This document shows, piece after piece, positions 54,714 to 62,461 of a stretch of DNA of 64,000 nucleotides (within the stretch, counting starts at the first letter, position 1; every line of letters begins with the position of its first letter). The notes under the pieces are model-generated. The model made no database searches. It saw only the letters and a program-made list of their open reading frames with translations, and was not told the origin of the DNA. The translations under genes were made by a program, and so were the position numbers. The DNA is from JANQJA01 sp040880285 (GTDB lineage: Bacteria; Pseudomonadota; Gammaproteobacteria; Pseudomonadales; Azotimanducaceae). Where the stretch lies: positions 1-64,000 of the forward strand of contig JBBDIT010000058.1 in the NCBI GenBank assembly GCA_040880285.1, given 5' to 3'.

Positions 54714-55858
54714 TACTGTGTTTGGCCGCGCGCTTCTATCAGTTGGATGAAGTAATCGAATAGTGGTGCCGCATCATGCGGACCCGGACTTGCCTCAGGA
54801 TGCCCCTGAAAACCGAAAGCAGGCTTATCTACCAGGTGTATACCTTGCAGGGATCCGTCAAACAGGGACCTGTGGGTTACCCGCACCGAGTTCGGCAAGG
54901 CGATATCGTCAATACAAAAGCCATGGTTTTGAGACGTGATCAGTACCGTACCATCATCGAGGTTTTTCACCGGATGGTTTGCGCCATGGTGCCCATGCCT
55001 CATCTTGGTCGATTTCATTCCGGCAGCCAGCCCAAGTAACTGCAACCCAAGGCATATTCCGAATACCGGCACTTCGGTTGCAAGAATCTCCCTGATCGCC
55101 TCGATAGCGTAAAGGCAAGGATCCGGGTCACCCGGGCCGTTGGAAAGAAATACACCATCCGGCTGCATCGCCAACACCGCCGAGGCAGTGGTCTCGGCTG
55201 GCACTACCGTCAGGCGACAGCCCCGGTCTGCAAGCATCCGCAAGATATTGCGTTTAACTCCAAAGTCATAGGCCACCACGTGATACTTGAAATCAGTCAG
55301 TACCGGGTAACCTTCCCCGAGACGAAAAGTTCCCTCGTGCCATTCATAGGCGTTGCGCGTACTGACTTGCCTTGCCAGATCCATACCCTTGAGCCCCGGG
55401 AAACCACGGGCCGCTTCTATAGCGCCGGCGATATCCCCTTCTGAAAGCTCATCGGTGCAAAGAATGCAGCCATCCTGGGAACCCTCATCTCGCAACATGC
55501 CCGTCAATCGCCTGGTATCGATACCAGCAATCCCAACGACATTGCGCTCTTTGAGATATTCATCCAGAGAACGGGATTTGCGCCAGCTGGACGCGAGCCG
55601 CGGAAGATCACGGATTACCAGACCCGATGCCCAGATGCCGTCAGACTCCTCGTCTTCCGGGTTGGTACCGGTATTGCCGATATGGGGGTGCGTGAGAGTA
55701 ACAATCTGGCTCGCATAGGATGGGTCGGTGAGGATTTCCTGGTAGCCGGTCATGGCGGTGTTAAATACCACCTCGCCAGTTACCTGACCCTGCGCACCAA
55801 TAGCAGTACCCTGGAACACACTACCGTTCGCGAGGGCGAGCACTGCTTTACTGGTCAA
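54713..55858 (-). CDS. carA: Carbamoyl phosphate synthase small subunit
   Basis: 381 residues from a TTG at 55858, which has a GGAG ribosome-binding site eight bases upstream; no better start is in frame. The N-terminal domain is followed by a class I glutamine amidotransferase domain with the nucleophile in FGICLGLQLLG and a C-terminal HPEASPGPHD. It feeds ammonia from glutamine to CarB. A strong terminator-like hairpin lies about 90 bp upstream, between dapB and carA. Confidence 0.97.
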   Translation of the reverse strand: MTSKAVLALANGSVFQGTAIGAQGQVTGEVVFNTAMTGYQEILTDPSYASQIVTLTHPHIGNTGTNPEDEESDGIWASGLVIRDLPRLASSWRKSRSLDEYLKERNVVGIAGIDTRRLTGMLRDEGSQDGCILCTDELSEGDIAGAIEAARGFPGLKGMDLARQVSTRNAYEWHEGTFRLGEGYPVLTDFKYHVVAYDFGVKRNILRMLADRGCRLTVVPAETTASAVLAMQPDGVFLSNGPGDPDPCLYAIEAIREILATEVPVFGICLGLQLLGLAAGMKSTKMRHGHHGANHPVKNLDDGTVLITSQNHGFCIDDIALPNSVRVTHRSLFDGSLQGIHLVDKPAFGFQGHPEASPGPHDAAPLFDYFIQLIEARGQTQ

Positions 55859-55946
55859 TGACTAGTCTCCAATCACATCGTCGGGCCAGACCAATTATCC
55901 CATCGCTATCGGGCAGATTCTTTGCTCTGGCTCCGTCTCCAGGTCG

Positions 55947-55980
55947 AAAAAAAGCGAGATGGAATTACTTCCGTCTCGCT
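55947..55980 (-). terminator. Strong terminator-like hairpin between dapB and carA
   Basis: On the minus strand AGCGAGA-C-GGAA-GTAA-TTCC-A-TCTCGCT has one C/A mismatch and is followed by seven T residues. It lies 120 bp after the dapB stop and 90 bp before the carA start. It either ends the dnaJ-dapB transcript or attenuates carAB. Confidence 0.85.
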
Positions 55981-56100
55981 CTTGAAATCTGGATCCACCG
56001 GGGTCTCATACTGGCGCCGTATTCTATGTGAACAGCAGGTCCGATACCAGTACGACCACAAGATAATTACACATTCATTCGAACGGCCGCAGGAACGCAG

Positions 56101-56907
56101 TTAGTCACGGAGTCCGAGCACATCCTGCATATCAAAAAGACCCGGGTCCCTTGCCGCAATCCAGCTTGCCGCACGAATCGCACCTTGAGCGAAGTTGGCC
56201 CGGCTCTGGGCACGATGGGTCAACTCAATTCGCTCACCCGGTCCGGCAAACATCACAGTATGGTCGCCGACAATATCGCCCGCCCTGATCGAATGAAATC
56301 CGACCTGCCGACGATCACGTTCACCGGTCACACCGACCCTGCCATGCACTGCGATTTCCGCCAAATCTCGTCCCAACGCGCGCGCAATCACTTCTCCGAG
56401 GCCCAGTGCAGTGCCAGAAGGGGCATCGACCTTGTGTCGGTGGTGTGCTTCCGTGATCTCAATATCGACATCATCACCAAGGATCGTAGCGGCAATTTCT
56501 GCCAGTTTGAACAGGACATTGACACCAATTGAGTAATTAGGCGCAAAGGCAATCGCAATTTTCCCTGCTGCACGCTTGATGGCTTCCTTATGCTCATCTG
56601 ACAGACCGGTCGTTCCAATTACCATCGGCTTGCCATGCTCATGACAGATGGAGACATTGACAGCGGTCGCCGATGCAACCGTAAAGTCAATGAGCACATC
56701 AAAACGGTCTATCACGCCCTCAAGATCGTCTGTAACCAGTACGCCCAGCTGGCCAATACCAGCCAGATCACCAATGTCCTGGCCCAATTCCGGTGCGCCG
56801 GGACGCTCGATCGCAGCCGCGAGCGACAGGTCCCCGGCCTCGTTTATCACTGCCACCAGTGTCCGGCCCATCCTGCCAGCGGCACCCGTTATCGCGACTT
56901 TGGTCAT
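56101..56907 (-). CDS. dapB: 4-hydroxy-tetrahydrodipicolinate reductase
   Basis: 268 residues. The Rossmann motif GAAGRMGRTLV binds NAD(P)H, and ITEAHHRHKVDAPSGTAL carries the substrate-binding and catalytic residues. It makes tetrahydrodipicolinate for lysine and meso-DAP. The dnaJ-dapB-carAB order matches Pseudomonas. Confidence 0.98.
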   Translation of the reverse strand: MTKVAITGAAGRMGRTLVAVINEAGDLSLAAAIERPGAPELGQDIGDLAGIGQLGVLVTDDLEGVIDRFDVLIDFTVASATAVNVSICHEHGKPMVIGTTGLSDEHKEAIKRAAGKIAIAFAPNYSIGVNVLFKLAEIAATILGDDVDIEITEAHHRHKVDAPSGTALGLGEVIARALGRDLAEIAVHGRVGVTGERDRRQVGFHSIRAGDIVGDHTVMFAGPGERIELTHRAQSRANFAQGAIRAASWIAARDPGLFDMQDVLGLRD

Positions 56908-57012
56908 GAGTCTTCCCTATTACTATTGGACTGAGCATAGCGAATTGGCCCCTGGGCCACCACTGGCTTGATTGCCACCAGGCACTTTGGGAACTTCCGG
57001 GCAAAGGGCTCT

Positions 57013-58134
57013 CTAGTCAGTCAGGGAATCGATAAAATTCTTGACGCCGTCAAACCAAGTGGTTCGCCTGGGGGAGTTTTTCTCACTGGACTGGCCATCG
57101 AACTCACGTAGCAGATCTTTCTGGCGTTTGGATAAATTGACCGGGGTCTCGACAACTACCCGGCAATATAGATCGCCGATGCCACCACCACGCACCTGGG
57201 TCACGTTGACGCCCTTGCCGCGCAGACGAAACTGCTTACCAGTTTGCGTTGCCTCGGGGATTTTCAGCGTGACACGGCCATCAAGGGTAGGTACCTCAAG
57301 CTCACCGCCGAGTGTCGCATCGACAAAGCTGATAGGCACCTCGCAATAAAGATTATTACCCTCACGGGTAAATATCGGGTGTTCCCGTACATTGACCTGC
57401 ACATACAGATCACCTGGCGGACCGCCATTGACGCCAGCCTCGCCCTGACCCGACAGGCGAATTCGATCACCAGTGTCGACACCAGGCGGCACTTTGACCG
57501 ATAACGTCTTCTGTTCGTTTGTGCGTCCCTGTCCATGGCAGTGATCACAGGGATCAGAAATCACTTTGCCAGTACCACGACATCGTGGGCAGGTTTGCTG
57601 GATTGAGAAAAACCCCTGCCGTGCCGTCACCTGCCCCATACCGCCACACTGGACGCAATTCATCGGTGCCGTGCCTTTTTTGGCTCCGGAACCATCGCAG
57701 TCATTACAGGGAGCCAGGGTCGTAAAGCTGATCTTTTCCGTCACTCCCCGAACGGCAGCTTCAAGGTCCAGATCGAGAACGTATTTGAGGTCGGAGCCCC
57801 GGTGGACGTTAGAACGACCGCCACGACCGCCACTGAAGATATCACCGAACATATCTTCAAAGATTGAGCTGAAACTGCCACTGTGGAATCCGCCCCCACT
57901 GCCGCCATTTTCAAACGCGGCATGTCCATACTGGTCATATGCTCGCCGTTTCTCTTCGCTGGTCAGTACCTCGGCGGCCTCACTGGCTTCCTTGAACTTG
58001 TCCTGGGCATCAGCATCATCCGGGTTGCGGTCAGGATGGTATTTCATGGCCAATCGACGATAAGCTTTTTTGATGTCTTGTACCGAGGCATTTCGGTCGA
58101 CCCCCAATACCTCGTAATAATCTCGCTTGGCCAT
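57013..58134 (-). CDS. dnaJ: Chaperone protein DnaJ
   Basis: 373 residues. The J-domain has the HPD motif in YHPDRNPDD, followed by a G/F-rich region and four CxxCxGxG zinc repeats (CNDCDGSG, CVQCGGMG, CPRCRGTG, CDHCHGQG). The C-terminal substrate-binding domains follow. It stimulates DnaK ATPase and delivers unfolded clients. It is 148 bp downstream of dnaK, with a GCAGGG/CCCTGC hairpin in the gap. Confidence 0.98.
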   Translation of the reverse strand: MAKRDYYEVLGVDRNASVQDIKKAYRRLAMKYHPDRNPDDADAQDKFKEASEAAEVLTSEEKRRAYDQYGHAAFENGGSGGGFHSGSFSSIFEDMFGDIFSGGRGGRSNVHRGSDLKYVLDLDLEAAVRGVTEKISFTTLAPCNDCDGSGAKKGTAPMNCVQCGGMGQVTARQGFFSIQQTCPRCRGTGKVISDPCDHCHGQGRTNEQKTLSVKVPPGVDTGDRIRLSGQGEAGVNGGPPGDLYVQVNVREHPIFTREGNNLYCEVPISFVDATLGGELEVPTLDGRVTLKIPEATQTGKQFRLRGKGVNVTQVRGGGIGDLYCRVVVETPVNLSKRQKDLLREFDGQSSEKNSPRRTTWFDGVKNFIDSLTD

Positions 58135-58282
58135 GTGTTATCAATCTTATGGTTGGTTCAGGTGTATTTTTATTTTTTGTACCACTGTTTCGCCCATCCA
58201 ACAAACGGCAAAACGCAGGGCATTACTTCCGTAAGTCCCTGCGCTCACTATTGTCGCATTGCCCAGGCGTAAATCGCCGTGG

Positions 58283-60205
58283 TCAGGCCTGCTTGTCGTC
58301 TTTAACCTCTTCAAATTCGGCATCAACCGCATCCGAATCAGTGTTATCAGTCCCGCCGTCAGCAGCACCAGGCTCGCCCTCACTCGCCTGCTCGGCGTAC
58401 ATGCGTTGGGCCATCTGCGATGAAGCCTCAGTCAACTTCTGGGTAGCGGCATCGATGTTGGCCTTGTCATCGCTCTTAAGGGCTGTTTCAACCTCAGCAA
58501 TGGCAGCTTCAATGGTGGCCTTCTCGTCTTCCGATACTTTATCACCAGCCTCGGTCAGCGTCTTGCGCGTTGCATGGACCAGACCATCAGCCTGATTGCG
58601 AGCCGTGACGAGTTCCTCGAACTTGCGGTCTTCCTCTGCATGGGATTCGGCATCCTTGACCATCTGATCAATTTCATCCTCGGTCAATCCCGAAGAAGCC
58701 TTGATCTCAATCGACTGCTCTTTGCCGGTTGCCTTGTCTTTCGCCGAAACATTCAGAATACCGTTGGCATCCAGATCGAAGCTGACTTCAATCTGGGGTG
58801 TGCCCCTGGGTGCAGGCGGTATATCGGCAAGGTCGAATCGACCCAGGGATTTGTTCTGTCCGGCCTGCTTACGCTCACCCTGTAATACGTGGATCGTTAC
58901 TGCAGGCTGGCTGTCTTCTGCCGTTGAAAACACTTGCTGTTTCTTGGTCGGAATCGTCGTGTTCTTCTCGATCAATGTGCTCATCACGCCGCCCATGGTT
59001 TCGATACCGAGGGACAAGGGAGTTACGTCGAGCAACAACACATCCTTGACGTCTCCTGAAAGGACAGCAGCCTGGATAGACGCGCCCAATGCAACCGCTT
59101 CATCCGGATTTACATCCTTGCGAGCGTCCTTACCGAAAAATTCCTTTGCCTTACGCTGGACCAATGGCATACGGGTCTGGCCACCAACCAGAATGATATC
59201 GTCTATGTCCGACACAGACAGTCCTGCATCCTTGAGCGCAGTTTTTACCGGCTCGATGGTTCGGTCGACCAACCCTTCTACCAGGGACTCAAGTTTCGAC
59301 TGGGTCACCTTCATCACAAGGTGCTTGGGTCCACTTGAGTCTGCAGTGATGTAGGGTAAGTTCACTTCAGTCTGGGTGCTGCTTGAAAGTTCGATTTTCG
59401 CTTTTTCAGCAGCTTCCTTGAGCCGTTGCAACGCCAGCGGATCATTGTGCAGGTCCATGCCGTGCTCTTTCTTGAACTCCTCTGCCAGGTAGTCAATCAA
59501 ACGCAAGTCGAAGTCTTCGCCACCGAGGAACGTATCACCGTTGGTGGAGAGCACTTCGAACTGTTTCTCGCCGTCAACGTCAGCAATCTCGATAATGGAG
59601 ATATCAAAGGTACCACCACCCAGGTCATAAACGGCGATCGTCGAGTCACCCTTGCTCTTGTCAAGTCCATAGGCAAGTGCGGCTGCTGTAGGCTCGTTAA
59701 TGATACGTTTGACTTCGAGACCGGCAATCCGGCCCGCATCTTTCGTTGCCTGGCGCTGTGAATCATTAAAATAGGCAGGCACCGTGATTACTGCCTCAGT
59801 GACCGGTTCGCCAAGATAATCCTCAGCCGTCTTTTTCATCTTTGTCAGAACTTGTGCGGAGACCTGGGGCGGGGCCATCTTCTTGCCTTTCGCTTCTACC
59901 CAGGCATCACCGTTATCTGCCTTGACGATCTTGTATGGCACCATCTTGATGTCGCGCTGGACAACCTCATCGTCGAACTGTCGACCGATCAGCCGCTTGA
60001 CCGCGAACAGGGTGTTGTGTGGATTCGTAACCGACTGCCGCTTGGCAGACTGGCCGACGAGAATTTCGTCGTCTTCGGTGTAAGCCACGACCGATGGTGT
60101 CGTGCGATCACCTTCTGAATTCTCAATAATTTTGGGTCTTGTACCTTCCATCACCGCGACGCATGAGTTCGTCGTGCCGAGGTCGATACCAATAATCTTA
60201 GCCAT
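58283..60205 (-). CDS. dnaK: Chaperone protein DnaK (Hsp70)
   Basis: 640 residues (E. coli 638). The actin-like ATPase starts with GIDLGTTNSCVAVMEG and includes VYDLGGGTFDISI. The DVTPLSLGIET linker leads to the substrate-binding domain, and the C-terminal lid ends in the EEV-type motif EFEEVKDD. It folds proteins and, with DnaJ, restrains sigma-32 in E. coli. It follows grpE and may have its own weak sigma-32-like promoter. Confidence 0.99.
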   Translation of the reverse strand: MAKIIGIDLGTTNSCVAVMEGTRPKIIENSEGDRTTPSVVAYTEDDEILVGQSAKRQSVTNPHNTLFAVKRLIGRQFDDEVVQRDIKMVPYKIVKADNGDAWVEAKGKKMAPPQVSAQVLTKMKKTAEDYLGEPVTEAVITVPAYFNDSQRQATKDAGRIAGLEVKRIINEPTAAALAYGLDKSKGDSTIAVYDLGGGTFDISIIEIADVDGEKQFEVLSTNGDTFLGGEDFDLRLIDYLAEEFKKEHGMDLHNDPLALQRLKEAAEKAKIELSSSTQTEVNLPYITADSSGPKHLVMKVTQSKLESLVEGLVDRTIEPVKTALKDAGLSVSDIDDIILVGGQTRMPLVQRKAKEFFGKDARKDVNPDEAVALGASIQAAVLSGDVKDVLLLDVTPLSLGIETMGGVMSTLIEKNTTIPTKKQQVFSTAEDSQPAVTIHVLQGERKQAGQNKSLGRFDLADIPPAPRGTPQIEVSFDLDANGILNVSAKDKATGKEQSIEIKASSGLTEDEIDQMVKDAESHAEEDRKFEELVTARNQADGLVHATRKTLTEAGDKVSEDEKATIEAAIAEVETALKSDDKANIDAATQKLTEASSQMAQRMYAEQASEGEPGAADGGTDNTDSDAVDAEFEEVKDDKQA

Positions 60206-60277
60206 TGCTACGTCTCCGATTCTGTTCCTTTGCCGGGCACTTTGCGTTCCGGGCTATTTTCGTTTAACTGCTATCCT

Positions 60278-60305
60278 ATATTGGCGCGGTAAATCCAATT
60301 TCAAG
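60278..60305 (-). promoter_or_regulatory. Possible weak sigma-32 promoter before dnaK
   Basis: On the minus strand CTTGAA (60300-60305) is followed after about 14 bp by a GCCAATAT box at 60278-60285, a partial match to CCCCATNT. It could boost dnaK over grpE. The -10 match is imperfect. Confidence 0.35.
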
Positions 60306-60347
60306 GTATTATCGGGGCCTTTCTTTCCGGCGCCCGCTCCCCGGGCC

Positions 60348-60956
60348 CTATTCAGATGGCGCCCTGGACACCATCACCATCGCCGGGCGAACCAGCCGTT
60401 CATTGAGCTGGTAGCCCTTCTGGACTACAGCAACCACTGAATTTGGCTCAACATTCGGGTTTTCAACGATGGACATCGCCTGGTGAAGATTGGGATCAAA
60501 CGGTTCACCCACTGGATCAACCGGGGTGACTCCTTCCTTTGCCAGTACGTCCAGCAATATCTTCTGGCACAGGCCAACGCCTTCTATGATGGCTCTTTCG
60601 GTCACTGAAGGCTCGCCATCGCCTGCCGCCTGCTCAGCCGATTCCACTGCCTTTTCGAGGCTGTCCACCACCGGCAGCAGATTGGAAACAAAACGTTCCA
60701 GGCCAAATTTGTGGGCGCCCTCGACATCACGCTCGGCGCGCCGTCGGACGTTCTGCATTTCTGCTTCGGCCCGCAAGGCTGCATCTTTGAACTTTTCGAC
60801 TTCAGCCAGGGCCTGCTCTAAACGGTCCTCAAGGGAAGAGGATTCCTGCGCTTCGTCTTCCTGGCGCTTCTCGGTCTCCACTGATTCGGCGATTTCGGCC
60901 TGATCCTGCTCTTCTGCTGCTTTCTGGGGGTTTGTTGGTTCGGGATTTGTCATCAA
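60348..60956 (-). CDS. grpE: Nucleotide exchange factor GrpE
   Basis: 202 residues. An acidic, disordered N-terminal part (about 1-40) leads to a long coiled coil (AEMQNVRRRAERDVEGAHKF) and the C-terminal beta domain with DPVGEPFDPNLHQAM and VVQKGYQLNERLVRPAMVMV. It releases ADP from DnaK and acts as a thermosensor in E. coli. A clear sigma-32 promoter lies about 40 bp upstream. Confidence 0.97.
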   Translation of the reverse strand: MMTNPEPTNPQKAAEEQDQAEIAESVETEKRQEDEAQESSSLEDRLEQALAEVEKFKDAALRAEAEMQNVRRRAERDVEGAHKFGLERFVSNLLPVVDSLEKAVESAEQAAGDGEPSVTERAIIEGVGLCQKILLDVLAKEGVTPVDPVGEPFDPNLHQAMSIVENPNVEPNSVVAVVQKGYQLNERLVRPAMVMVSRAPSE

Positions 60957-60996
60957 TTACTGTTCTCGATTCCTGTGATACAAACACTAGCAGGAT

Positions 60997-61025
60997 ATAT
61001 GGGGATAAACCCCGCGCCATTCAAG
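60997..61025 (-). promoter_or_regulatory. Sigma-32 heat-shock promoter of grpE-dnaK-dnaJ
   Basis: On the minus strand CTTGAA (61020-61025) and CCCCATAT (60997-61004) are separated by 15 bp, an almost perfect sigma-32 promoter. It lies about 40 bp before the grpE start, between grpE and the palindromic element. Confidence 0.85.
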
Positions 61026-61092
61026 TGAACTCATGCAAGTCGAATCAGATGAGAAACCGACGAGGCGCGGCGGACCAAGACCCTGGCCTGAC

Positions 61093-61278
61093 CTAGGAAA
61101 CCTCTGAATAAGCTCGGGAAGTCTTGGCAGATTGTTCGATCCGAAGTCAGGGACCTGTTTTTCCAGGCATGGGCCATCCTTGGCCCGGTCCCGTTACATC
61201 CCTGTACCTAGCCTTCCAAAACAGGTCCCTGACTTCTCACTCGCACGATCGAGAAGGACCTGTTCAGAGGTTTCCTAG
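61093..61278. repeat. 186-bp nested palindromic element between hrcA and grpE
   Basis: The ends are a perfect 16-bp inverted repeat, CTAGGAAACCTCTGAA at 61093-61108 and its complement at 61263-61278. Inside lies a second perfect 19-bp inverted repeat (61143-61161 and 61218-61236), and at the centre a GGGCCA/TGGCCC hairpin. No open frame of note is inside. The right end overlaps the hrcA stop codon (61275-61277). The layout suggests a small non-autonomous element or a large intercistronic RNA structure. Confidence 0.85.
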
Positions 61279-62327
61279 TCCTTGGCGCGTGACGCTGCCA
61301 GGGCCGCGCTCAGCACGCGAGCGGTAGCATCGACAACAGGAATGATACGTTCATAGGCCATCCTGGTGGGCCCAATCACGCCGAGCGCCCCGACCAGATG
61401 CCCTTTCACGCTATAGGGGGACGTCACGACCGTGCAGTCGTCCAGGAGCTCATAGCCTGATTCCCTGCCAATAAACAACTGGACACCCTCCGTTTCCATA
61501 CAACGGTCAAGCAGGTGCAGGATATCGCCTTTGAGGGTGAACGCCTTGAATAACTCCCTCAAGTCATCGAGCGTCACGGTCTGGTAGTGGTCCAGCAGAT
61601 TCTCCTGGCCTGCCAGCACGTAATCACTGGTGTCATCCTCTTCAAAAGCCTTTTCTGCTACCTCAATGGTAGTCCGCATAAGACTATTCATATTTTCACG
61701 ATCAGATTTCATCGACGAAATCAGTCGTGTCCGGACGCTTGCAAGGGTCTGGCCCATGAAGGCCTGGTTGATGAAATTTGAAGCTTCTTTGAGCTGGCTT
61801 TCCGAGTACTCTTGCTGCGTATAGATAATGCGATTCTGGACTTCATGATCGTCCAATACCATGATGACCAGCACTCGCTTATCCGAGAGGCCCAGAAATT
61901 CGACATGTCGCAATACGACCTGATCATGCCTCGGCAATGTCACCAACCCGGCCATATGCGTGACCTCCGACAACAGACCCGAGGCCGACTCGATCAATTC
62001 CTGTGAAGACATGTCGGGGTCGAATTTGCTTTGCAAATTCTCAAGGTCATAGCCTTTCAGCGGTTGAACCTGAATCAGGCTGTCCACAAACAGGCGATAG
62101 GCACGCGCCGTGGGAACACGCCCGGCGGAGGTATGGGGCGAGGTCACAAAACCCTGCTCCTCAAGATCCGCCATCACATGGCGGACACTCGCTGGACTTA
62201 TCTGGAGCCCTGCTTGCTCGGAAAGTGTCTTCGAGCCGACAGGTTGGCCATCAGCAATGTAACGCTCCACCAGGGCCTTGATGAGTTGTCGGGCTTTTTC
62301 ACTGATTTCCGGTTGGGTCGTCATCAC
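61275..62327 (-). CDS. hrcA: Heat-inducible transcription repressor HrcA
   Basis: 350 residues. The N-terminal winged helix has VERYIADGQPVGSKTLSEQ and SPASVRHVMADLEEQGFV, followed by GAF-like and insert domains with the C-terminal GHLVGALGVIGPTRMAYERIIPVV split over the last 45 residues. HrcA represses chaperone genes through the CIRCE operator. Its stop codon lies in the terminal repeat of the 186-bp element. No CIRCE site was found near hrcA, grpE or dnaK. Pseudomonas lacks this gene, while Xanthomonas-type genomes have it in this place. Confidence 0.95.
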   Translation of the reverse strand: MMTTQPEISEKARQLIKALVERYIADGQPVGSKTLSEQAGLQISPASVRHVMADLEEQGFVTSPHTSAGRVPTARAYRLFVDSLIQVQPLKGYDLENLQSKFDPDMSSQELIESASGLLSEVTHMAGLVTLPRHDQVVLRHVEFLGLSDKRVLVIMVLDDHEVQNRIIYTQQEYSESQLKEASNFINQAFMGQTLASVRTRLISSMKSDRENMNSLMRTTIEVAEKAFEEDDTSDYVLAGQENLLDHYQTVTLDDLRELFKAFTLKGDILHLLDRCMETEGVQLFIGRESGYELLDDCTVVTSPYSVKGHLVGALGVIGPTRMAYERIIPVVDATARVLSAALAASRAKD

Positions 62328-62461
62328 GTACTACCGCATGTTCGTGAAACATCGCCTACTGTTATCGCATATTACAACCCATAAGAAAACATGCGCCCTG
62401 TCATTGCTAGCGAGTGCGGACTAAAGTTTAATTCAGGGTCTGGGACTAGGCCTCGACATTT

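Noticed and set aside
62405..62425. Candidate CIRCE operator upstream of hrcA
   Set aside because: Only a broken half-site (GAGTGC-GGA-CTAA) is present; the partner TTAGCACTC at the required 9-bp spacing is missing.
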